NCBI GenBank assembly: GCA_005880445.1
Contig: VBGJ01000039.1
Span: forward strand, 1-32,027
Source of the DNA: Chloroflexota bacterium
GTDB lineage: Bacteria; Chloroflexota; Dormibacteria; Aeolococcales; Aeolococcaceae
DNA length: 32,027 nt
Reading direction: 5' to 3'
Below the pieces are notes generated by a model that saw only the letters and a list, made by a program, of their open reading frames with translations, was not told where the DNA came from and ran no database searches. Of the stretch, positions 8,614-16,456 are shown in pieces. Both the position numbers and the translations under genes were made by a program. Within the stretch, counting starts at the first letter, position 1. Each line of letters starts with the position of its first letter.

Positions 8614-9255
8614 GTGGGCGCGTATCCTAGGACGGCGGAAACCCAACGGCTCGTGCTGCGTCAGTTTCGGCAATCGGATCTAGACGCGTACACCTCGCTG
8701 CTCACAGAACCGGAGGTCGCGCGATGGTTCCGGATCGATTCGTCGTTCACACGCAACGACGCGTGGCGTCACATGGCGATGCTCGTGGGGCATTGGGACC
8801 TGCACGGATACGGCCGCTTCGCTGTCGACCTCAAATCCTCGGGGGCGTTGATCGGACGCGTGGGTCTCTGGTATCCCGAAGGCTGGCCGGAGATCGAATG
8901 CGGATGGGTGATCCATCCCAGCCAATGGGGCCACGGGTATGCGACAGAGGCCGCAGCTGAGACGCTGCGTCTTGGCTTTGCCTCGCTTGGGCTCACGCAC
9001 ATCATCAGCCTGATCCATCCCGACAATGCGCGATCGGCCCGAGTCGCCGAGAAGCTGGGCGGGCGCATCGAGTCGACGTGGATCGATTTCCACGGGAAGG
9101 AGGCGCTGGTGTACGGCTATGCGCTGTCACAGTCTCGGCACGCGCATGCGGGTGAGGTGAGCGCGATGGCGACGGATAATGCCGGGCGAAATGGCCGAGC
9201 ACGTTCGGGTGAGGAAGATCTCGACGCGGAGCGGCCGGCCGGAGATGCTCGATGA
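8614..9255 (+). CDS. GNAT-family N-acetyltransferase (RimJ/RimL-like)
   Basis: The protein opens with the family pattern TQRLVLRQFRQSDLDAYTSLL (residues 10-30, written here in part). It contains the acetyl-CoA pyrophosphate-binding loop QWGHGYA (104-110) followed by TEAAAETLRLGF and the HPDNARSARVAEKLGGRIE helix. It should transfer an acetyl group to an amine on a small molecule or protein N-terminus; the substrate is unknown. GTG 8614, 8 nt after the ppdK stop, is the most plausible start, because the frame runs back into ppdK and the next GTG would cut the first strand. The last ~40 residues are hydrophilic and not part of the fold. They overlap the next ORF by 77 bp, so this tail or that ORF's start may be wrong. 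Confidence 0.85.
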   Translation: MGAYPRTAETQRLVLRQFRQSDLDAYTSLLTEPEVARWFRIDSSFTRNDAWRHMAMLVGHWDLHGYGRFAVDLKSSGALIGRVGLWYPEGWPEIECGWVIHPSQWGHGYATEAAAETLRLGFASLGLTHIISLIHPDNARSARVAEKLGGRIESTWIDFHGKEALVYGYALSQSRHAHAGEVSAMATDNAGRNGRARSGEEDLDAERPAGDAR

Positions 9256-9457
9256 CGGACACGTGGTGGAGGGCGACGAGGTCGGTCCGCCCACGCCCGG
9301 GCTGCCCTACTCGGTGCGGCGTACGGTCACCGAGCACGAGGAGGCTCCGGATGTGTTTGCGACGTCCCCGGTGCGGGCTGTGATCACCGCGCGCGAGGGC
9401 GGCATCGTGCTCCTGACGGACAATTCCCGCTACGCAGTCGAGGTGATCGGTCGCTGA
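9179..9457 (+). CDS. Small hypothetical protein
   Basis: This 92-residue ORF is acidic and has no recognised domain. Its C-terminal part is the most protein-like (SPVRAVITAREGGIVLLTDNSRYAVEVIGR), reading as two beta-strands around a turn. In-frame ATGs at 9179, 9191 and 9245 are all possible starts, and none has a clear Shine-Dalgarno. The first two overlap the acetyltransferase by about 70 bp; 9245 leaves about 10 bp of overlap. It fills the gap between the acetyltransferase and the HTH/coiled-coil gene on the same strand. I do not recognise a function. Confidence 0.5.
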   Translation: MPGEMAEHVRVRKISTRSGRPEMLDDGHVVEGDEVGPPTPGLPYSVRRTVTEHEEAPDVFATSPVRAVITAREGGIVLLTDNSRYAVEVIGR

Positions 9458-9501
9458 GGCCGAATCGGCGCAAACGTCCCCAGAGTCGGCTGCTGATCGC
9501 C

Positions 9502-9507
9502 TACTCT
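9502..9507 (+). promoter_or_regulatory. candidate -10 box of the HTH/coiled-coil gene (leaderless)
   Basis: TACTCT ends 8 nt before the ATG at 9516, with no Shine-Dalgarno between. The spacing fits initiation of transcription at the start codon. Confidence 0.45.
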
Positions 9508-9515
9508 TTGCATCG

Positions 9516-10256
9516 ATGTCGGTGCACCAGCCGCCCGTGCACGGATCGGCACCTCCGCATGGCGCAGAGGCGTACGTCCCGGTCGAAGACGTGGCTGAAC
9601 GGCTGGGGTTGCCGCTGGCCATCCTCCTTCGGCGGGTCGAGGCCGGCGACATTCCCGGACGCCGTGTGGAGACTCCTGACGGGGTGCGCTGGAGCATCCG
9701 GCTCAGTGACCTCGGCATAGACCCCGAGGAACCGGAGGGCAACGGTGCCGCACCGGAGCCCGAGCCGGTCGACCTGGTGGGTGCCGCGGCCAGGAACGCG
9801 TGGCCCGACAAGGTGGTGCCCCCTCCCGCCGAGGAGCTCGCCGCGGTGGCGCAGCCTCCTGCCGGCGCGGCGCGCGCCCCTGCGCCCGCACCTCCACAGA
9901 GCGCTGTGACGGCCTCGCAACGGGGGCCGAGCGAGTTGCGGGACGAGATCGGGTCGATGATGCTCGACCCGCGCGAGCTCGTTGCCGGACTGCTCGATCG
10001 ATGGGAGCGGACGCTCGAGCAGCGCATCTATGCCGAGCAGCGGCAGCGGTTCGAGTCCGAGCTCAATGCCAGGCAGAATCTCGTGAAGCAGCTCCAGCTC
10101 GAGCTGCAGACGGCGCGCGCGGAGCACGCCGCGATACAAGCCGAGCGTGATCGCCGCCTGTCGGAACAGGAGCGGCGCGTTGCCCAGATCCAGCGCGAGC
10201 TCGACGCTGCGACGGAGCAGATCACACGCCGTCGCGGTTGGTTCTGGCGGAGGTAG
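9516..10256 (+). CDS. HTH-domain protein with C-terminal coiled coil, unknown role
   Basis: The 246-residue protein has three parts. Residues 18-72 look like an excisionase/MerR-type winged helix (YVPVEDVAERLGLPLAILLRR, then IPGRRVETPDGVRWSIRLSDL), suggesting DNA binding. Residues 73-140 are a Pro/Ala/Glu-rich linker. Residues 145-240 are strongly heptad-like and charged (ERTLEQRIYAEQRQRFESEL and QLQLELQTARAEHAAIQAER), so a long coiled coil. The C-terminus is basic and aromatic (RRRGWFWRR), which could contact membrane or DNA. It lies 36 bp upstream of dnaG on the same strand. A nucleoid, chromosome-organising or replication-linked scaffold is possible but only inferred from layout. Confidence 0.75.
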   Translation: MSVHQPPVHGSAPPHGAEAYVPVEDVAERLGLPLAILLRRVEAGDIPGRRVETPDGVRWSIRLSDLGIDPEEPEGNGAAPEPEPVDLVGAAARNAWPDKVVPPPAEELAAVAQPPAGAARAPAPAPPQSAVTASQRGPSELRDEIGSMMLDPRELVAGLLDRWERTLEQRIYAEQRQRFESELNARQNLVKQLQLELQTARAEHAAIQAERDRRLSEQERRVAQIQRELDAATEQITRRRGWFWRR

Positions 10257-10292
10257 ACGCCGCAACGACCGGCGGTCGCTTGGAGGCGTGTC

Positions 10293-12146
10293 GTGGCTGT
10301 TGACGCGGTCGCAGAGATCAAGGCGCGCCTCGACATCGTGGAGGTTGTCGGCGGCTATCTGACGCTGCAGCGAAGCGGGCGGGAGTTCAAGGGCCTCTGT
10401 CCGTTTCATGCGGAGAAGACTCCGTCGTTCACCGTGAGCCAGGAGCGCCAGTTCTGGTATTGCTTCGGCTGTCAGCAGGGCGGTGACCTCTTCGGGTTCG
10501 TCGAGCGCATCGAGCGCGCCGACTTCCGGCAGGCGCTCGAGTTGCTTGCCGACCGCGCCGGCGTCGAGCTGGAATCCACGCAGGGGGGCCCTGCGCGCGG
10601 GGCAGCCCGAGACCGCCGGCGCGCGCTCGAGCTGAACGCCCGAGCCCAGCAGTACTACGAGCACGTCTTGTGGAGCACTCCGGCCGGGGCGCCCGGCCGC
10701 GCGCTGCTCGAAGAGCGCGGCGTCGCCGAGGCGCTGGCCAGGCGGTTCGGCATCGGCTTCGCTCCTGCCGGAGGGGCGGCGGGTGATGCGCTCGTCCGCT
10801 ACCTGACGACCAGGGGCGGCGCCGACGTCCACGAAGGGGTGCAAGCGGGTCTGGCGCAACCATCGCGGGGCGGTCCGTCTCGAGACCGCTTCCGGCACCG
10901 CCTGGTCTTTCCCATTCGTGAGGAGCGCGGGGCGATCCTCGGGTTTGGTGGCCGCGCACTGGGCGACGCGATGCCGAAGTACCTCAACACGCCGGAGACG
11001 GTCGCGTATCACAAGTCCCATGCGATCTTCGGGATCGATCTGGCCCGGCGTGCCATCGAGCGCGAACGCTGTGCGGTGGTGGTCGAGGGGTACTTCGACG
11101 TCCTCGCGGCGCATGCGGCCGGGGTCGAGCACGTCGTGGCGAGCAGCGGGACCGCGCTCGCACGCGAGCAGGTGCGCGCGTTGGGGCGTCATGCGTCGGT
11201 GATCACGCTCTGCTTCGACGGCGACGACGCGGGTCGCGCCGCGGCGTCGCGCGCCGTCGACGTGATCGCGGTGGAAGGCCTGCAGGCTCGCATCTGCGTG
11301 CTGCCTGCCGGCGCCAAGGATCCCGACGACCTCGTGCGGCAAGACCCGGCGGCATTTGCCGCCGCCGTCGCCACCGCGGCACCGGAATGGCAGGTGCTGC
11401 TGGACGGAGCGCTCGCCGGCGCGGAGGGCGGGAGCATCGATGCTCGGCGCGGAGCCGCGGAGCGCGTGGTCACGGTTTTGGCGCGAATCCCGGAGGCGGC
11501 CACACGCGACCTGTACCTGCAGCAGGCGGCGCGCCGCCTCGACATCGGGGCGCGATCGCTTGCCGCAGATCTCGCCCGTGAGGAGCGGCAGCGACCGGGT
11601 CGCCCACCGCGGCTCGTCCTTCCCCCGCCACCGGCCGCTGCAACGGCCGACGAGCCGGCGATGGATGGCGCCGAGGACAGCGGTACGGACGCACACATGC
11701 CGCAATGGGAGGCGTATCTCGGCAGCATCGTGGTGCATCGCCCGGCGCTGGCACACGTGCTGACGCAGGAGCTCGGGCTCGACATCGGTGCGCTGACGCA
11801 TCCGACGGCGCGGCGCATCGTCGAGGTGGCCCTGACCGCAGACGAGAGCGCATTTCCGCTGCACCGCCTGACTCAGCAGGATCAGTCGCACGCGGCCCGC
11901 CTCATGGTGCTCGACGTTCCAGAGCTCGACACCGAGAGCGACCCCGAAGCGCTGGTGCGTGCCATGCAGGACTGCGTGCGCGACGTGCACGAGGCGACCG
12001 CGCTCCGCTCGGCCGCGCTGATCCAGCGCGAGCTGCTGCAAGCAAAGGAAGAGGGTCGCGACGACGAGGTGCGCTTGCTCGCCGCCCGGCTTGCCGCGCT
12101 CGCAGCCGAGGCGCCCCATCTGCGGCACACCCTCTCGACGCGCTGA
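10293..12146 (+). CDS. dnaG: DNA primase
   Basis: DnaG synthesises RNA primers at the replication fork together with the DnaB helicase. The N-terminal zinc-binding domain is of the CHC2 type, with ligands C36, H39, C57 and C60. The Toprim catalytic core follows: E265 in VVVEGYFDVLAAHAAG, then D309 and D311 in LCFDGDDAGRAAASRA, the metal-binding acidic residues. The C-terminal region (about 470-617) is the helicase-interaction domain. The 617-residue length is normal. GTG at 10293 is supported by GGAGG 6 nt upstream. The dnaG-rpoD order matches the macromolecular-synthesis arrangement common in bacteria, here with a 234-bp spacer. Confidence 0.97.
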   Translation: MAVDAVAEIKARLDIVEVVGGYLTLQRSGREFKGLCPFHAEKTPSFTVSQERQFWYCFGCQQGGDLFGFVERIERADFRQALELLADRAGVELESTQGGPARGAARDRRRALELNARAQQYYEHVLWSTPAGAPGRALLEERGVAEALARRFGIGFAPAGGAAGDALVRYLTTRGGADVHEGVQAGLAQPSRGGPSRDRFRHRLVFPIREERGAILGFGGRALGDAMPKYLNTPETVAYHKSHAIFGIDLARRAIERERCAVVVEGYFDVLAAHAAGVEHVVASSGTALAREQVRALGRHASVITLCFDGDDAGRAAASRAVDVIAVEGLQARICVLPAGAKDPDDLVRQDPAAFAAAVATAAPEWQVLLDGALAGAEGGSIDARRGAAERVVTVLARIPEAATRDLYLQQAARRLDIGARSLAADLAREERQRPGRPPRLVLPPPPAAATADEPAMDGAEDSGTDAHMPQWEAYLGSIVVHRPALAHVLTQELGLDIGALTHPTARRIVEVALTADESAFPLHRLTQQDQSHAARLMVLDVPELDTESDPEALVRAMQDCVRDVHEATALRSAALIQRELLQAKEEGRDDEVRLLAARLAALAAEAPHLRHTLSTR

Positions 12147-12285
12147 GGCCTGTCGGATCCCAATGATGTTTGGTAAATCCCCGGCCGCGGCACCCTCGTT
12201 CCGTGCCGGAACGGTATCGAACACCGCCCTGGAGATCCCGTAGGCCCCGCTTCTGCCGACACCAAACGTATCCCGGCGCGTTAAA

Positions 12286-12291
12286 TAGGAT
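12286..12291 (+). promoter_or_regulatory. candidate -10 box of rpoD in the dnaG-rpoD spacer
   Basis: TAGGAT lies in an AT-richer patch (TTAAATAGGAT) about 90 nt before the rpoD GTG, giving a leader of roughly 80 nt. No clear -35 was found, so the assignment is weak. Confidence 0.3.
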
Positions 12292-12380
12292 CGAAGGAAG
12301 AGTGAGGGCTGGCCCATCTTGGCGATCACGGCGGACGGCGTCGCCTTCTGTATCCAACCCTTCGGAGATTTGCTGAACCG

Positions 12381-13514
<1,134 letters not shown>

Positions 13515-13535
13515 GGCGCTGTTCCGATCTCGCGA

Positions 13536-13541
13536 TAGACT
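13536..13541 (+). promoter_or_regulatory. candidate -10 box of tRNA-Asn
   Basis: TAGACT ends 12 nt before the first base of the mature tRNA, so the transcript would carry a short 5' leader of about 5 nt for RNase P to remove. Confidence 0.4.
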
Positions 13542-13553
13542 CCGCTCCATCTG

Positions 13554-13625
13554 TCCGGGTTAGCTCAGCGGTAGAGCAGGCGGCTGTTAACCGCAAGGTC
13601 ACTGGTTCGAATCCAGTACCCGGAG
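13554..13625 (+). tRNA. tRNA-Asn (GTT anticodon)
   Basis: The cloverleaf folds by eye. The acceptor stem TCCGGGT (13554-13560) pairs with ACCCGGA (13618-13624). The D stem is GCTC/GAGC, the anticodon loop CTGTTAA carries GTT at 13586-13588, and the T arm is ACTGG-TTCGAAT-CCAGT. The discriminator base is G at 13625. CCA is not encoded, so it must be added by a nucleotidyltransferase. The first anticodon-stem pair (13579-13595) is a G-A mismatch, which is unusual but tolerated in some tRNAs. Confidence 0.96.
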
Positions 13626-13691
13626 CGGCACACGTCCCAGTCAACGTCCCAGCCGGGCTCGCAAGGCCCAATGCAGCAAGGAGCACGCAGC

Positions 13692-14489
13692 ATGTTCAAA
13701 GCCAAGGCACAGACACTGGACGCGTCCCCCGACGCGCCGGGGGAAGAGGCGAAGATGGCCGAATCCGATTCCGTTGAGGTCTCGGGCAGGGCGGATTCGC
13801 CGCCTCCGGCACATGGCGGCGCCGAGCCGTCGGCACCCGCCGCGCCCTCGTGGTCATACCCGTCGGGAATCGTCGCCGGCCGTGACACCCCGCCCGCACC
13901 CAAGAGGGCATCGACACCGCCACCGATGGTCGCGTCGCACGGTCCCGAGGGGAAGCGGCGCTCGCGTGTCGTGGTCATCGCCCTGTCCGTCGTAACGCTC
14001 GGCGTGTACGCGCTGATATGGCACAGCCGCATCAACACCGAAGTCGCCGACTTCGATCCACGGATGCACGTGCGGCCGGGCACGTCGACCCTTGCGGTCA
14101 CTGTTGCGTGGCTGCTCGGTCTCCTCATCTCCCTTGCGGGCGCTGCGCGCATCGTGATCGACACATTGAAGGTGACCCTTCCCTTCGACCCGCACTTCAC
14201 GGTGACGCACGCCTATTTCCTGCTTGGTGGTCTGGTCGTGATCCCATACCTCATGCTGGTGCTGCCGTTCAGCATCGTGGCCATCGTCATGACGCTCGAG
14301 CGTGTGCGGATGGCCGAGGACCGTGCCGGCAAGACCTCGGATGTGCAGATTCGTCCGGTGCGATCGGCGTGCTGGCTGCTGGTGCCCATCGCAGGAGGTC
14401 TCGTGCTCATGAGCGTCATGCAGCGCCGCCTCAATCAAATCTGGGAGATCGCCGCACCGGCGCCGGCGGCGCGCATCAGCCGCTTCTGA
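13692..14489 (+). CDS. DUF4234-type multi-pass membrane protein
   Basis: The protein has a disordered Pro/Ala-rich cytoplasmic N-terminus (about residues 1-85). A membrane domain with four probable helices follows, near 92-112, 131-155, 173-200 and 226-243. The segment VVVIALSVVTLGVYALIWHSRINTEV (given here by position 94-119, key residues TLGVY and W110) is the signature of DUF4234. The function of the family is not established. ATG 13692 is chosen over the upstream ATG at 13671 because AAGGAG lies 8 nt before it, giving 265 residues. The gene sits between tRNA-Asn and parA. Confidence 0.8.
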   Translation: MFKAKAQTLDASPDAPGEEAKMAESDSVEVSGRADSPPPAHGGAEPSAPAAPSWSYPSGIVAGRDTPPAPKRASTPPPMVASHGPEGKRRSRVVVIALSVVTLGVYALIWHSRINTEVADFDPRMHVRPGTSTLAVTVAWLLGLLISLAGAARIVIDTLKVTLPFDPHFTVTHAYFLLGGLVVIPYLMLVLPFSIVAIVMTLERVRMAEDRAGKTSDVQIRPVRSACWLLVPIAGGLVLMSVMQRRLNQIWEIAAPAPAARISRF

Positions 14490-14498
14490 CCAACTGAC

Positions 14499-14504
14499 TA
14501 CACT
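14499..14504 (+). promoter_or_regulatory. candidate -10 box of parA (leaderless or near-leaderless)
   Basis: TACACT ends 10 nt before the ATG at 14515. There is no Shine-Dalgarno in the 25-nt gap after the DUF4234 gene. Confidence 0.4.
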
Positions 14505-14514
14505 GGCCACGCAA

Positions 14515-15303
14515 ATGGTCGTATCCATCGCGTGCGTGGCTGGTAAGGGCGGAGTCGGCAAGACGACGACGTGCGCCTCGCTGGCCGGCGCCTTCGCAGA
14601 GCGCGGACGGCGGGTCCTCGCCGTCGACATGGATCCGCAGTCGAACCTCACGTCTGGGCTGGGGTTCAATCCGTACACGCTGCAGCACACAGTCGCGGAC
14701 GTGCTGGTGGAGCCCGCCCACTCAGTCGATGAGGTCGTCGCAAGCACGCGCTGGCAGAACCTCCATCTGCTTCCGGCGAGCCCTGACCTGAGCGCGGTGG
14801 AGGCGGCGCTGCCGACGTCGCTCGATCGCGAGCTCCGCCTTCGTGAACCGCTGCAACGCGATTGCCGCGATTACGACTTCGTCCTGTTCGACACGCCGCC
14901 CAGCTTCGGCTTCCACACGGTGTGCGTGCTTGCCGCCGCCGACTTCGTGCTGATCCCGGTGCAGATGTCGGGATATGCCATCAAAGGATTGAAGGAGACT
15001 CTGCGCACCGTGCACGAGACGCGCCAGCGGCTCAACCCGAGGCTGCGGGTGCTCGGTCTGCTGCCGACGTTCGTCGTGCCCCGGACGCGTTTCTCCCGCG
15101 ACATGCTGGAAGCGTTGAGCGCCATCCCCAACCTGCGCGTGTTCGAGACCGCGATCAAGGTGACCGTCAAGCTGCAGGAGACCGCGCTCGCGGGCGAGCC
15201 CGTGACCGCGTACGCGTCGAGCAGCTACGCCGCCACCGCATACCGTGCCCTCGCCGACGAGGTCCTGAACGCGGTCATCGCGGATGCGGAGCGCGGTGAC
15301 TGA
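14515..15303 (+). CDS. ParA/Soj-family ATPase
   Basis: ParA-type P-loop ATPases position DNA or protein complexes on the nucleoid through ATP-dependent dimerisation. The deviant Walker A is complete (GKGGVGKTTT, signature lysine K11 and K16). It is followed by VLAVDMDPQSNLTSGLG, the Walker B-like FVLFDTPPSFGF and a typical C-terminal region ending AYRALADEVLNAV. The 262-residue length matches Soj-like proteins without an N-terminal HTH. No parB gene is present nearby and the neighbouring genes are unrelated to the origin, so this is probably an orphan ParA rather than the chromosomal segregation pair. The start of the next gene overlaps its stop. Confidence 0.9.
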   Translation: MVVSIACVAGKGGVGKTTTCASLAGAFAERGRRVLAVDMDPQSNLTSGLGFNPYTLQHTVADVLVEPAHSVDEVVASTRWQNLHLLPASPDLSAVEAALPTSLDRELRLREPLQRDCRDYDFVLFDTPPSFGFHTVCVLAAADFVLIPVQMSGYAIKGLKETLRTVHETRQRLNPRLRVLGLLPTFVVPRTRFSRDMLEALSAIPNLRVFETAIKVTVKLQETALAGEPVTAYASSSYAATAYRALADEVLNAVIADAERGD

Positions 15304-15604
15304 TCTCGATCCCGGGCTTCCGACGGACCCCCGGCCGCCGCGACGCCGCCGCAGTGCCGCGCGAACGCCGGCGCTCGTCGATCCCGCCGACGTGCCGGAG
15401 GACGCCGCCGGCCGCGTCGAGCTGATCGCCATCCGCGCGCCCGCCGACGTCCTCGACTCCGGTGACGCTGCGCCGGCGCCGCCCGCAGGGCCGACCGGCT
15501 GGCTGATGCCGCTCGTGCTGCTGTCGAACGGCTGGGTCGCCGTCGGCGTGCTCGCAGCACTGCTCGTGGTTGTGTTCGTCATCGGCGTGGTCTTCACCCG
15601 CTGA
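15296..15604 (+). CDS. Small single-pass membrane protein downstream of parA
   Basis: The 102-residue protein has a Pro/Arg-rich soluble N-terminus (PRPPRRRRSAART), an acidic linker and one strong C-terminal membrane helix (about residues 78-100) ending in FTR, so a tail-anchored topology is likely. GTG 15296 overlaps the parA stop by 8 bp and has GGAG 4 nt upstream; the ATG at 15284 is an alternative. The tight overlap means it is translated with ParA. It may be a membrane partner or anchor for the ATPase, but that is inferred only from layout. Confidence 0.65.
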   Translation: MTDLDPGLPTDPRPPRRRRSAARTPALVDPADVPEDAAGRVELIAIRAPADVLDSGDAAPAPPAGPTGWLMPLVLLSNGWVAVGVLAALLVVVFVIGVVFTR

Positions 15605-15620
15605 GTGCTCAGAACGTCCG

Positions 15621-15763
15621 ATCAGGGGTGACAGCCCACCGGCCGCCCAGGGCGTAAGGAGGTCGCGGTGGCCCCCGCGACCGACGGGAGCGGCAGCGGA
15701 CAGCAGTCAGGCTGTCCGCGCAGCGGCAACCAAGGCGGCCGGTGGGCTGTTACCCGTACTGAT
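15621..15763. repeat. Nested inverted repeat with two internal hairpins (candidate structured RNA)
   Basis: A 22-bp inverted repeat pairs 15626-15647 with 15734-15755, with one C/T difference that becomes a G-U pair in RNA. It extends by 5 bp more (ATCAG 15621-15625 with CTGAT 15759-15763) across a 3-nt bulge. Inside are two perfect hairpins: GGTCGCGG/CCGCGACC (15661-15682, 6-nt loop) and GCGGACAGC/GCTGTCCGC (15696-15719, 6-nt loop). The three unpaired joining strands are 13, 13 and 14 nt long, and AGCGGCA occurs in two of them (15689 and 15722). The whole resembles a three-way junction. It lies between the ParA unit and the radC promoter. I do not recognise a known family; there is no U-tract for a terminator and no ORF. 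Confidence 0.8.
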
Positions 15764-15770
15764 ACGTCCG

Positions 15771-15798
15771 TTGCAGAACCACAGGTGTGAAGTAGCAT
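15771..15798 (+). promoter_or_regulatory. radC promoter (-35 and -10), leaderless
   Basis: TTGCAG (15771-15776) and TAGCAT (15793-15798) are separated by 16 nt. The -10 ends 7 nt before the radC GTG, so the message should begin at or next to the start codon. This is the best complete promoter in the window. Confidence 0.6.
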
Positions 15799-15805
15799 CG
15801 CCGAC

Positions 15806-16438
15806 GTGGGTCACGCCGACGACGTCGCTGAGCTCGGTGAGGCAGAGCTCATCGCACGGGCGGTCGGGGGCTCGTCGCCGGCGCCTGATCTCGTGGAGAT
15901 GGGGGCGCGCGTGGCGCGGATACCGATGTGGGAGCGTCGCGCGCTCGGTCGGCGGGGGCTCGTGCGCGACCACGGCGTGGGCACGGAGCGGGCCGCGCGG
16001 CTCGAGGCGATCTGGGAGCTGGCCGACCGGTGGTACCCGGATGACCGCCCGTCGGTCGCCGCCCCGCGCGACGCGCTGCTGCTGCTCGAACGGTTGCGCA
16101 CCGCGAGGCGCGAGGAAGTGGTCGTGCTGTTGCTCGACGCGCGCCATCGGCCGCTGGGCGTCGAAACCGTCGCCGTGGGTACGGTCAACGCATCGCGGCT
16201 GCAGCCGCGGGACGTCTTTGCCCCAGCGTTGCGCAGTGGCGCAGTTGCAGTCATTATCGGCCATAACCATCCGAGCGGCGACTCATCGCCGAGCCGCGCA
16301 GATCGCACCGTCACCGCGGCACTCCGCGCCGCGGGCGAGCTGCTCGGCGTGTCGGTGCTCGACCATGTGATCGTCACGAAGCGCGGACATCATTCGTTTC
16401 GCGACGCCGAGGCGTGGGACGTCGAGGCCGTGGCGTGA
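15806..16438 (+). CDS. radC: RadC-family JAB/JAMM domain protein
   Basis: The C-terminal two thirds (residues about 85-205) form the RadC domain with the JAMM metal motif: HNHPSGD at 153-159, S163 and D166. The N-terminal part is a reduced helix-hairpin-helix-like region (ALGRRGLVRDHGVGTERAARL). The family was once linked to DNA repair, but its biochemical role is unsettled. The 210-residue length is slightly shorter than common RadC proteins, which is due to the compact N-terminus. GTG 15806 is fixed by the promoter directly upstream. The gene is monocistronic here and converges with the acyl-CoA dehydrogenase. Confidence 0.9.
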   Translation: MGHADDVAELGEAELIARAVGGSSPAPDLVEMGARVARIPMWERRALGRRGLVRDHGVGTERAARLEAIWELADRWYPDDRPSVAAPRDALLLLERLRTARREEVVVLLLDARHRPLGVETVAVGTVNASRLQPRDVFAPALRSGAVAVIIGHNHPSGDSSPSRADRTVTAALRAAGELLGVSVLDHVIVTKRGHHSFRDAEAWDVEAVA

Positions 16439-16456
16439 CGAGGAGGGCGGCGCCGT

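Noticed and set aside
15620-15765. Intrinsic terminator of the parA operon
   Set aside because: The stem is far longer than typical, contains two inner hairpins and no T-tract follows; a termination side-effect cannot be excluded.
15614-15770. ACGTCCG repeated on both sides of the inverted repeat as a target-site duplication of a mobile element
   Set aside because: The two copies lie at unequal distances from the repeat ends (beyond paired bases on one side), there is no transposase and no second copy in the window.
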